Positions 1 through 6,414 of a stretch of 7,475 bases of DNA are shown one piece after another. Origin of the DNA: Methylococcaceae bacterium (GTDB lineage Bacteria > Pseudomonadota > Gammaproteobacteria > Methylococcales > Methylomonadaceae); assembly GCA_947505055.1 (NCBI GenBank), contig CANNLO010000226.1:1-7475 (forward strand). Reading direction: 5' to 3'. The notes beneath the pieces were generated by a model. That model worked only from the letters and a program-made list of their open reading frames with translations. It was not told the DNA's origin and ran no database searches. Both the position numbers and the translations under genes were made by a program. How positions within the stretch are numbered: position 1 is the first letter of the stretch; each line of letters starts with the position of its first letter.

Positions 1-1212
1 CATATCACCAGCCTTAAAGAAAATGTACTTAATACATTTAGACGTTTGGGCGGCAAACCAATACAGCAACGAGAAGACTTTAAAGCCTTAGATGATGTCA
101 ATTTTACGATTGAAGAGGGCGAGGTGGTCGGCATTATCGGCCATAACGGCGCAGGAAAAAGCACCTTACTCAAACATTTGGCCAACATCAGCAAACCCAC
201 CAAAGGCAAAGTCATTGTGCGAGGTAACATTGCACCGCTGATTGAAGTCGGCGCTGGCGTAAATCCGGAAATGACCGGTCGGGAAAATATTTTTTTAAAT
301 GGCGCTATTTTAGGAATACCGAAAAAAATCATTCATCAAAAAATGGAGGAAATTATTGAATTTTCTGAATTGGAACAGTTTATTGATACCCCGGTGAAAC
401 GCTATAGCTCAGGAATGACAGTTAAATTAGGATTTTCGATTGCAACCAGCATGGAGGCAGATATATTGATTGTGGATGAGGTTTTGGCTGTTGGCGATTT
501 AGCGTTTCAGCGCAAATGCTTCGACAGAATGGAAAATATGATCATTCGGCAAGGAAAAACTGTTTTACTGGTGAGTCATAATATTCGGCAAATCGAGCGT
601 ATTTGTAAACGCGTTATTTTAATTGATCATGGGCAAGTTTTCGCCGATGGAAAACCTGATAAAGTTTGCGGCCTTTTTTATGCGCAAAATGATGAAAAAA
701 TAAAAATACAAGGCGAGTCAATGTCTATCAGCTCTCGTAAAGAGCAATCAGGAGAAATAGACTTAATTTCCATTGGATTGATCAACCAAAGTGGTAATTC
801 AGTAGATCACATAATCACCAATGAAAACGTCACCTTCAATTTACATTTCAAAGTAAATACCCTGCTCGAACAACCTAACTTTGGATTTGGAATTCATACC
901 ACTGACTTTCTCTATCTCGCCACGGAAATTACCGAAGAAAAACTTAAAGATAAAACACTTGTTCCTGGTGATTATACTGTCGCCATAGACATTCCTTGTT
1001 TTCCCCTACTTCCGGGGATATATTCAGTTCGTGTGGGTGTGGAGACAGGAAAGATAGCCCGTAATATTTTCTATGAAGAGAGTATCTTTCACTTCCAGGT
1101 AAAAAATATAACGGAGGAGCGCACTCAAGCTATGTCAGAAGGATTTATAAGTTTAAATGGACAATGGCGTTTATTAGACAATCGAGGAGTAACCCCATGC
1201 ATTGGCGTATAG
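1..1212 (+). CDS. wzt: Polysaccharide ABC exporter, ATP-binding subunit (Wzt-type), 5' partial
   Basis: This ATPase powers export of a completed lipid-linked polysaccharide across the inner membrane, paired with a Wzm-type permease. The frame is open from base 1. The TTG at 46 has 15 open codons before it, so the true start lies outside the window, probably some tens of codons upstream. Counting from base 1 as residue 1 (403 residues seen): Walker A GHNGAGKST at 47-55, ABC signature YSSGM at 135-139, Walker B ILIVDE at 155-160 followed by the D-loop AVGD, and the switch His in VSHN at about 193. The YSSGM signature followed by a KLGF-like stretch is typical of the Wzt/TagH/KpsT exporter group. 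Residues about 253-370 form an extra beta-rich region matching the Wzt C-terminal domain, which in characterised systems binds the chain end and sets substrate specificity. The permease gene is not in the window and should lie just to the left. The 3' end overlaps the methyltransferase gene by 16 bases. The family call is secure; the exact glycan is unknown. Confidence 0.93.
   Translation, partial: HITSLKENVLNTFRRLGGKPIQQREDFKALDDVNFTIEEGEVVGIIGHNGAGKSTLLKHLANISKPTKGKVIVRGNIAPLIEVGAGVNPEMTGRENIFLNGAILGIPKKIIHQKMEEIIEFSELEQFIDTPVKRYSSGMTVKLGFSIATSMEADILIVDEVLAVGDLAFQRKCFDRMENMIIRQGKTVLLVSHNIRQIERICKRVILIDHGQVFADGKPDKVCGLFYAQNDEKIKIQGESMSISSRKEQSGEIDLISIGLINQSGNSVDHIITNENVTFNLHFKVNTLLEQPNFGFGIHTTDFLYLATEITEEKLKDKTLVPGDYTVAIDIPCFPLLPGIYSVRVGVETGKIARNIFYEESIFHFQVKNITEERTQAMSEGFISLNGQWRLLDNRGVTPCIGV
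1184..1189 (+). promoter_or_regulatory. Ribosome binding site that sets the methyltransferase start
   Basis: GAGGAG lies 7 bases before the ATG at 1197, inside the last codons of the exporter ATPase gene. It favours that ATG over the in-frame ATG at 1164, which has no comparable purine-rich site upstream. The arrangement suggests translational coupling to the ATPase gene. Confidence 0.7.
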
Positions 1213-1859
1213 AAAGATTTAAACAGACTTTCCTAAACTTTCTTTCTATTCAAGAAAATACTGTAAGAGAATACTTATGGCGCACAAGAGAAAATGGGCT
1301 TCCTAAAACTCCAGATGGAAAAGTTCTTTTCCACATAGGCTGTGGCGAGATAAATTCACCTGAGTTTATCAATATTGATGCTAGGAAAGATAAACATATT
1401 CATATAGTTACCCGGAATATTTTTCGACTATGGATGATCCCTTCAAACACTGCCGACCTGATATACATGTGCCATATTTTGGAACATGTTCCTAGAAAAA
1501 AGCTTTCAGTGGTACTCAAAGAGATGTATAGGATACTAAAGCCAAATGGAAAATTGAGGTTATCCGTTCCTGACTTTGATTATATTATTTCTATTTATAA
1601 TGACACCAATCATAAGATTGAGTCTATATCCCTGCCGCTTATGGGCGGGCAGGATTACTCTGAGAATTTCCACTTTGAAGTGTTCAATAAAAATTACTTA
1701 GAAAAACTACTACGAGCTAATAAATTTAACCATGTTATTCGATGGAATCCACTTGAAGTTGAATACCATGATTTTGAAGATTGGGCATCAAAAACCATAT
1801 CCTTTAATAATAAAGAATACTTAATTAGCCTTAACTTGGAAGCATCTAAAGATGCATAA
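1197..1859 (+). CDS. SAM-dependent methyltransferase (class I, Methyltransf_11-like)
   Basis: This is a predicted 220-residue cytoplasmic enzyme that transfers a methyl group from S-adenosylmethionine, presumably to a sugar or other part of the glycan. From the ATG at 1197: the SAM-binding loop HIGCGE at about 46-51, the acidic NIDA near 59-62, HILEHVP at 93-99, and the post-core strand LKPNGKLRLSVPD at 114-126. A later stretch has NFHFEVF followed by YLEKLLRANKF, at about 157-177. This order matches the small methyltransferases common in O-antigen loci, where a His/Phe-rich stretch precedes a helix ending in an A(G/N)-(K/F)F element. An in-frame ATG at 1164 would add 11 residues, but the strong ribosome site at 1184-1189 favours 1197. 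The gene overlaps the ATPase gene by 16 bases, so the two are probably translated together. The acceptor is not evident. Sampled composition is AT-rich (22 G+C of 60 at 1321-1380). No membrane segment or signal peptide is seen. Confidence 0.85.
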   Translation: MHWRIERFKQTFLNFLSIQENTVREYLWRTRENGLPKTPDGKVLFHIGCGEINSPEFINIDARKDKHIHIVTRNIFRLWMIPSNTADLIYMCHILEHVPRKKLSVVLKEMYRILKPNGKLRLSVPDFDYIISIYNDTNHKIESISLPLMGGQDYSENFHFEVFNKNYLEKLLRANKFNHVIRWNPLEVEYHDFEDWASKTISFNNKEYLISLNLEASKDA

Positions 1860-1885
1860 TTGCATGAATAAAAAGGGAACAAATT

Positions 1886-1889
1886 AGGA
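1886..1889 (+). promoter_or_regulatory. Ribosome binding site shared by two overlapping ATGs
   Basis: AGGA sits 9 bases before the glycosyltransferase ATG at 1899 and 5 bases before an out-of-frame ATG at 1895. The 1895 ATG opens only a six-codon frame that stops with TGA at 1913-1915. The real gene must use 1899, since only that frame is long and begins just ahead of the conserved GT2 strand. Confidence 0.5.
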
Positions 1890-1898
1890 CGATAATGA

Positions 1899-2801
1899 AT
1901 GAAATCAACAGCTGAACATTTGCCGAAAATATCTGTGATAACGCCTACTTTTAATCAGGGTGCCTTCATTGAAAAAACCATTAATTCTGTTTTATCGCAA
2001 AATTATCCGAATCTGGAATTTATTATTATTGATGGCGGCAGCACCGATAATACGGTTGAAATCATCAAAAAGTACGAACAACACTTAACCTATTGGGTTA
2101 GTGAACCGGATCGAGGCCAAAGTCATGCCATCAATAAGGGCATGGCTTTGGCTACCGGCGATTTACTGACTTGGCTCAACTCCGATGATTGGTTTACTTC
2201 TGGCGCATTACAAAAGTTTGCTGATATTTTCAGCCAGTACCCTGATGCAGGAATAATAGCCGGTGCAGGCCAAATAGTTGATCAAACTGGAAAGATTATC
2301 TATTACAAGGAACCCACCGATCCGATCACTCTTGAAACACTCTATGACTGGCTGGACGGTGGCAATTTTAGTCAGCCGTCGAGTATATTTACAAAAGAGG
2401 CCTGGATACGCTGCGGCCCGCTCGATGAAAGCGAGCACATCGCCATGGATCTGGATTTATGGCTTAAGATCGCACGTGCGGGGTTCCAATTCATTCATCT
2501 TAAAGAACTTCTGTCTGAAGCACTCAGCCACCCAGATGCAAAAACCACGGCATTCGAAAGTTTAATGCGGCTCGAGTGTTTGATGGTCATCGCAAAACAT
2601 GGCGGTACAGCTGCGCTTAAGACAGAAATACTCAAAATGAGCCAGCGAATTGACAATCTGACCCGTCGGCTAAACTGGTACGAGCGTAACTATGAGATCA
2701 TTGTCAACCATCCACTTACCAGGCTTCTGCGGCCGATCGTGAAAAGGTTGGCGAAAAAAGACTACTACTGGCAAGACAAGGTGCCGCCATGGGTAAAATA
2801 A
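1899..2801 (+). CDS. Family 2 glycosyltransferase (GT-A fold)
   Basis: This 300-residue protein is predicted to transfer a nucleotide-activated sugar to the growing lipid-linked glycan at the cytoplasmic face of the inner membrane. The GT-A core begins at once: ISVITPTFNQG at 11-21, nucleotide-binding DGGSTD at 45-50, SEPDRGQSHAINKG at 68-81, and the metal-binding LNSDD at 93-97 (DXD equivalent). QPSSIFTKEAW at 159-169 and the acidic MDLDLWLKIARAG at 183-195 probably supply acceptor contacts and the catalytic base. This pattern belongs to the GT2 subgroup with DGGSTD and EPDRGQ motifs found in many O-antigen and glycolipid loci. The C-terminal part, about 225-300, is helical and basic, with a possible short coiled coil near 238-265, and may contact the membrane or the acceptor. 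The gene follows the methyltransferase by 39 bases and precedes the next GT2 gene by 16. Donor, acceptor and linkage cannot be read from the sequence. Confidence 0.92.
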   Translation: MKSTAEHLPKISVITPTFNQGAFIEKTINSVLSQNYPNLEFIIIDGGSTDNTVEIIKKYEQHLTYWVSEPDRGQSHAINKGMALATGDLLTWLNSDDWFTSGALQKFADIFSQYPDAGIIAGAGQIVDQTGKIIYYKEPTDPITLETLYDWLDGGNFSQPSSIFTKEAWIRCGPLDESEHIAMDLDLWLKIARAGFQFIHLKELLSEALSHPDAKTTAFESLMRLECLMVIAKHGGTAALKTEILKMSQRIDNLTRRLNWYERNYEIIVNHPLTRLLRPIVKRLAKKDYYWQDKVPPWVK

Positions 2802-2807
2802 TTTTCT

Positions 2808-2812
2808 GGAGA
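2808..2812 (+). promoter_or_regulatory. Ribosome binding site of second GT2 gene
   Basis: GGAGA lies 5 bases before the ATG at 2818, within the 16-base gap after the preceding stop codon. It supports the 2818 start and co-transcription with the preceding gene. Confidence 0.6.
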
Positions 2813-2817
2813 AAATA

Positions 2818-3735
2818 ATGGCGACACCACTCGTATCAATCATTATCCCCACATACAACCGCGCACGTTTTCTCCCTGAAACCCTGGAAAGCGTCGTTGC
2901 TCAGAGTGTTTCTGACATTGAATGTATTGTGGTGGACGACGGCTCAACAGACGACACAATGGTTCTCATGACCCGGTTTTGCGCACGCAATCCGCGAGTG
3001 CGTTACTTGAGACAAGAGAATAATGGACCCTCGGCAGCTAGAAATTTTGGACTGGCGGAAGCGCGTGGCCGCTTCATCCAGTTCCTCGATAGCGACGATA
3101 TAATCGTTTCTGATAAACTCGCGAAACAGCTCGAACAACTCAAAAGCACGGGAGACTTATCGCTATCCTATTGCGACTATCGTTACTGCGCCCATGACGA
3201 CATCAACAAAACCACTAGTCGCGACAATTTACCACCACCTCGCTTCGTGATGCAGCGCCCACTATGGGACATAGCTTTACGCTGGGAAACTGGACTCAGT
3301 ATCCCAATGCACTGTTTTCTTTTCGACGCACGATTCTTCAGGGAGTGTGACATTCGCTTTGATGAAGAACTCGCCAACCACGAAGATTGGGATTGTTGGA
3401 TGCGGATATTCGCGCTCGATCCAATTATTTTTCATATGCCTGAAATATTAGCGATTTATCGACTGCATGATAATTCAATCTGTAGTACAGACACCTGGAA
3501 ACTTGCGATTGGCTTTGAAAAAGCTATCCATAAACAGCAACATATTTTTCGCAATGACCCAATAATGTTCCGTATCTTGACAGACAAGATGAAAGAAATA
3601 AAGAAGAGGTGCAATAGTAATGACCTAAATCCAGTCATGATGAATTTTCGCATCTATACAAAGCGACTTTACAAAAAATTTATGCCTTGGCCTATCCAGA
3701 AACTTATTATAAATATCTCACATATATGTCGCTAG
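2818..3735 (+). CDS. Family 2 glycosyltransferase (GT-A fold), second copy
   Basis: This 305-residue predicted glycosyltransferase is cytoplasmic or membrane-peripheral. The order of motifs is standard for inverting GT2 enzymes: VSIIIPTYNRARFL at 6-19, VVDDGSTD at 38-45, QENNGPSAARNFGL at 66-79, the metal-binding LDSDD at 90-94, and HEDWDCWMRI at 188-197, whose ED pair is the usual catalytic-base region. YRLHDNSIC at 214-222 matches the conserved segment after the GT2 core in many polysaccharide enzymes. The C-terminal 80 residues are basic and hydrophobic in patches (KRLYKKFMPWPIQKLIINI near the end), consistent with membrane association. The start at 2818 has a good ribosome site and places the first beta strand at residue 6. 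It differs clearly from the upstream GT2 in motif detail (DDGSTD against DGGSTD; GPSAARN against GQSHAIN), so it is not a recent duplicate. Base composition falls towards the 3' end (30 G+C of 60 at 3061-3120, 20 of 60 at 3541-3600). The sugar specificity is unknown. Confidence 0.92.
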   Translation: MATPLVSIIIPTYNRARFLPETLESVVAQSVSDIECIVVDDGSTDDTMVLMTRFCARNPRVRYLRQENNGPSAARNFGLAEARGRFIQFLDSDDIIVSDKLAKQLEQLKSTGDLSLSYCDYRYCAHDDINKTTSRDNLPPPRFVMQRPLWDIALRWETGLSIPMHCFLFDARFFRECDIRFDEELANHEDWDCWMRIFALDPIIFHMPEILAIYRLHDNSICSTDTWKLAIGFEKAIHKQQHIFRNDPIMFRILTDKMKEIKKRCNSNDLNPVMMNFRIYTKRLYKKFMPWPIQKLIINISHICR

Positions 3736-3748
3736 AACTTACACTAAC

Positions 3749-5014
3749 ATGACTACCCAACTTAATAATGATGAACAAAGCCAGGTTCGAGCCATAGCCT
3801 TTTACCTCCCCCAATTTCACCCTATTCCTGAAAACGACGAATGGTGGGGCAAGGGATTTACCGAATGGATCAATGTAACCAAAGCAAAACCGAGATTTCC
3901 TGGTCACTATCAACCGCACTTACCCGCTGATCTTGGATTTTATGATCTCCGCTTGCCTGAAGTGCATAATAATCAAGCAGAGCTTGCAAAAGAATACGGT
4001 ATTCATGGCTTTTGTTATTATCACTATTGGTTTAATGGTCGAAGAATTCTCGAACGCCCATTCAATGAAGTGCTTACAACTGGTAAACCCGACTTTCCAT
4101 TTTGTCTGTGCTGGGCAAACGAAAACTGGACTAAAACATGGAGCGGCGGGTCACAGGATGTCCTTTTAGAACAAAATTACAGCCATGAAGATGACTTAGA
4201 GCAAATTCGCAGCTTGATTCGTGCGTTCAAGGACCCGCGCTACATCCGCATCAACGGCAAGCCGTTGTTCCTGGTTTATCGTACCGAACTGCTCCCAGAC
4301 CCTGCCAAAACGGCAGCCATTTGGCAAGATGAAGCGAAGAAATCCGGGTTGACGGGACTCTATCTTGTGCGAGTCGAGAATTTTGTTCAGGACGTTGACC
4401 CCGGTAGTATCGGATTCGATGCAGCAGTTGAATTTGCCCCCGATTCATCTAAGGCAGGGAAGCCATTATTTAGTGGTCGCTTGGCAAGCCTATTGGGGAA
4501 ATTGAACTTATTACCAACTATTTTTCAAGACAACCATATTTATTCCTACCCTGCTACCGTACATGGAATGTTATCTAAACCCGAGAAAACCTACCGCTGG
4601 TTTCGCTGCGTTTCACCGATGTGGGACAACAGCGCACGGCGCAGTGTCAATGCCTATACATACATTGGTTCCATACCGACAATATATGAGCAATGGCTTA
4701 GCAAAACTGTCGAACGAACTAGGCAACGCCATGTAGGTGATGAACAGATTGTGTTCATCAACGCCTGGAATGAATGGGCCGAAGGCTGCCATCTAGAACC
4801 TGACCAGAAGTGGGGGCGTGCTTATCTGGAAGCGACACATTCTGCACTTACGGTGGCACCCAAAAAGGATGGATACGCCCCCTCTGTAAAAACAACCACT
4901 AAGACGAATCAACTCAAACAGGTATATTGGCGCACGTCCCAATATGTTTCGGACATCCGCACTATTCTTACAGCCATGCTTTGGCACCTAAAGCATCGGC
5001 TTCCACTCCAATGA
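3749..5014 (+). CDS. WbsX-family protein (GH99-like, putative glycosyltransferase)
   Basis: This 421-residue protein belongs to the WbsX family found in O-antigen, capsule and rhamnan loci. The family is usually annotated as glycosyltransferase but has a GH99-like (alpha/beta)8 barrel relationship, so transferase or hydrolase activity is not settled from sequence. Family hallmarks: AFYLPQFHPIPENDEWWG at 17-34, FTEWINVTKAKPRF at 37-50, GHYQPHLPADLGFYDLR at 52-68, YGIHGFCYYHYWF at 83-95, CWANENWT at 121-128, and INAWNEWAEGCHLEPD at 337-352, with YLEA following near 359-362. The Glu and Asp residues in WANEN and NEWAEG are candidates for active-site acids. The protein appears to be a single WbsX domain with a tail of about 50 residues from 370 that lacks recognisable motifs. 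It starts 13 bases after the preceding stop. No clear ribosome site is seen, but no other start is available in frame between the stop at 3710 and this ATG, and the family motif begins near residue 15. It is probably translated by reinitiation. Confidence 0.9.
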   Translation: MTTQLNNDEQSQVRAIAFYLPQFHPIPENDEWWGKGFTEWINVTKAKPRFPGHYQPHLPADLGFYDLRLPEVHNNQAELAKEYGIHGFCYYHYWFNGRRILERPFNEVLTTGKPDFPFCLCWANENWTKTWSGGSQDVLLEQNYSHEDDLEQIRSLIRAFKDPRYIRINGKPLFLVYRTELLPDPAKTAAIWQDEAKKSGLTGLYLVRVENFVQDVDPGSIGFDAAVEFAPDSSKAGKPLFSGRLASLLGKLNLLPTIFQDNHIYSYPATVHGMLSKPEKTYRWFRCVSPMWDNSARRSVNAYTYIGSIPTIYEQWLSKTVERTRQRHVGDEQIVFINAWNEWAEGCHLEPDQKWGRAYLEATHSALTVAPKKDGYAPSVKTTTKTNQLKQVYWRTSQYVSDIRTILTAMLWHLKHRLPLQ

Positions 5015-5205
5015 ATATTCATCGCGATAAGGGATACCCTGAAAACAATGAAGCGCATCCTATCGCAAATAATAGGTTTCATAACTTCACACTAATGATC
5101 AAATTAAAACTATTCAAGCCGAAATTTCAAAAAAGAATTGGCGAAAAAAAATTTCGGTTGATAAGCTGGAAAAGACTTTCTCATCGCCAGAAAATAATCA
5201 GTTAA
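5011..5205 (+). CDS. Doubtful small ORF overlapping the WbsX stop codon
   Basis: A 64-codon frame begins with an ATG that overlaps the TGA of the WbsX gene (ATGA at 5011-5014), a layout typical of translational coupling. The product would be hydrophilic and strongly basic, with many Lys and Arg residues in the second half. It has no signal peptide, membrane segment or family motif that I recognise. The frame also runs upstream inside the WbsX gene, so it may be chance. It could equally be the worn remains of a gene once present here. Treat it as unproven. Confidence 0.2.
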   Translation: MNIHRDKGYPENNEAHPIANNRFHNFTLMIKLKLFKPKFQKRIGEKKFRLISWKRLSHRQKIIS

Positions 5206-5229
5206 GCCCCAAAAATCAGTGAAAATGTG

Positions 5230-5247
5230 TGGATAAAATCTTATCCA
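5230..5247 (+). repeat. Short inverted repeat, 7-base arms with 4-base loop
   Basis: TGGATAA and TTATCCA flank the loop AATC, forming a perfect 7-bp stem. No run of T follows on the + strand (the next bases are A-rich), and only a TTTT follows on the - strand. It is therefore not a good intrinsic terminator. It could be an operator-like site or chance in AT-rich DNA. Confidence 0.4.
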
Positions 5248-5255
5248 AAAATGGA

Positions 5256-5283
5256 TTCATCATTTTATCTTTTACTTTATAAA
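5256..5283 (+). promoter_or_regulatory. Weak candidate promoter before third GT2 gene
   Basis: TATAAA at 5278-5283 matches five of six bases of the sigma70 -10 box. A poor -35 candidate, TTCATC at 5256-5261, lies 16 bases upstream. Such matches are expected by chance in AT-rich DNA. The location, in the only long gap, is the main reason to list it. Confidence 0.2.
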
Positions 5284-5348
5284 GTCAGAAATTTGTTACA
5301 CAAAAATCTACTTTGGCAGTTTAACAAAACTTAGCGGTGCAAGCATAT

Positions 5349-6359
5349 ATGAACAAAAAAGTTTTTACCATTGTTCTTAATTGGAACGGCTTAAAAGATA
5401 CCATTGAATGTATTCGTTCACTGGAGAAAGTCACATATCCAGAACACACCATCATTATTATCGATAATGCTTCATCAGATAATTCTGTCGAAGAAATAAA
5501 TAACCAATTTCCTGGTTATAGGTTACTAATAAATAAATCTAATTTAGGTTATGCCGAAGGGAATAATGTTGGTATTCGTTACGCTATTGACAATGATGCG
5601 GACTATGTCTTTTTATTGAACAATGACACTACCGTTGCTCCCGATATTATTGATAATCTGATTGTATCTGCACAACAGCATCCAAATGCAGGCTTGCTAA
5701 ACCCCAAAATCTACTTCTATGATGACCCTGACAAGATATGGTCTGCGGGTGGATATTGGGATAATAAGGCCAAATGTTTTCAGCAATATGGAGAGGGAGA
5801 ATTAGATATTGGTCAATATGACACTATCAAACCAATTGAATTTGCCATTGGCTGTGCACTATTTATATCTCGCGCAGCAATTGAAAGTGTTGGTTTGTTA
5901 GACGAAAAATTTTTTCTCAATTACGATGAGATTGATTATTGTTTTCGCATTAAGCGTGCTGGATACGATATTCTTTATTTACCAGAGCCAAAAGTATGGC
6001 ACAAGATATCAGCATCATTTGATGGAGAATTATCTCCATTAAAATATTATTATAATTTCAGAAATAGATTACTTTGGGCAAATAAGCATCTATCTTTTTT
6101 GAAAAAATTATCTATTCATATTTCTATTTACAGGATGATTTTTAAGTGTTTTTTTCAACCATTAAATTTTTCTCACCCAAAAAAGTTTTTATGGTCAATT
6201 AGAAGTTCATTTAAAAGCCCTATTCCACGCGCTTCCTTGAAAGGCGTAATTGATTACTGGGCGGAAAATTTTGGCGAATGTGGAAAAGATATTTATTTCT
6301 ACCAGTCTCGCTGGAAAAAAATGCAATCCAATGGGGCGTTGGCGCATAAACACAATTAA
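5349..6359 (+). CDS. Family 2 glycosyltransferase, rhamnosyltransferase (WbbL)-like
   Basis: This 336-residue predicted GT2 enzyme resembles the WbbL or dTDP-rhamnosyltransferase group used in O-antigen and cell-wall glycan synthesis. From the ATG at 5349: TIVLNWNG at 7-14, IIDNASSDNS at 37-46, NLGYAEGNNVGIRYA at 65-79, metal-site LLNNDT at 89-94, GCALFISRAA at 168-177, and YDEIDYCFRIKRAGY at 192-206, which carries the conserved D-E/D-Y/F-C/R region of this subgroup. A WH pair at 217-218 and YYYNFRNRLLW at 233-243 follow, also typical. The segment around 247-273 is hydrophobic and basic and probably binds the membrane. An in-frame GTG at 5337 would add four residues; I prefer 5349 because it is an ATG just before the first beta strand. 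Neither has a strong ribosome site (GCGGTG at 5334-5339 is the best). The gene is notably AT-rich (16 G+C of 60 at 5881-5940). The rhamnose assignment is an inference from family resemblance only. Confidence 0.9.
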   Translation: MNKKVFTIVLNWNGLKDTIECIRSLEKVTYPEHTIIIIDNASSDNSVEEINNQFPGYRLLINKSNLGYAEGNNVGIRYAIDNDADYVFLLNNDTTVAPDIIDNLIVSAQQHPNAGLLNPKIYFYDDPDKIWSAGGYWDNKAKCFQQYGEGELDIGQYDTIKPIEFAIGCALFISRAAIESVGLLDEKFFLNYDEIDYCFRIKRAGYDILYLPEPKVWHKISASFDGELSPLKYYYNFRNRLLWANKHLSFLKKLSIHISIYRMIFKCFFQPLNFSHPKKFLWSIRSSFKSPIPRASLKGVIDYWAENFGECGKDIYFYQSRWKKMQSNGALAHKHN

Positions 6360-6414
6360 CCCTAAAATAAGCCTAAAGTATTTAATCAATGCAATCGGAT
6401 CAGAGTAACAAATA

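Larger units (their letters stand above)
5015..5348 (+). other. 334-base gap between WbsX and third GT2 genes
   Basis: This is the only gap over 60 bases in the window. It holds the doubtful 64-codon frame up to 5205, then about 140 AT-rich bases with a short inverted repeat (5230-5247) and a weak promoter-like pair (5256-5283). I see no RNA gene, no insertion-sequence ends, and no convincing terminator. It may be a join between cluster modules or the site of a lost gene. Confidence 0.6.

Noticed and set aside
1164..1196. Upstream in-frame ATG giving an 11-residue longer methyltransferase
   Set aside because: It lacks a ribosome binding site, lies deeper within the ATPase gene, and adds residues with no family match; the ATG at 1197 has GAGGAG at 7 bases.
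2278..2565. 95-codon frame on the + strand within the first GT2 gene
   Set aside because: It is fully inside a gene with conserved motifs in another frame, and its product shows no family motif.
2601..2607. GGCGGTA, close to the ops core element GGCGGTAG of polysaccharide operons
   Set aside because: It lacks the last base of the core, lies inside a glycosyltransferase coding region (His-Gly-Gly-Thr), and is not in an operon leader.
1899..3735. Tandem duplication of the two adjacent GT2 genes
   Set aside because: The motifs differ throughout (DGGSTD against DDGSTD, LNSDD against LDSDD, different C-terminal regions), so they are distant family members and not a recent duplication.
5230..5252. 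Intrinsic terminator between WbsX and the third GT2 gene
   Set aside because: The 7-bp stem is AT-rich and is not followed by a T run on the + strand, so it does not meet the usual pattern.
6022..6039. Perfect inverted repeat ATGGAGA / TCTCCAT with a 4-base loop
   Set aside because: It lies within the third GT2 coding region in AT-rich DNA, has no following T run, and is explained by the encoded residues; probably chance.
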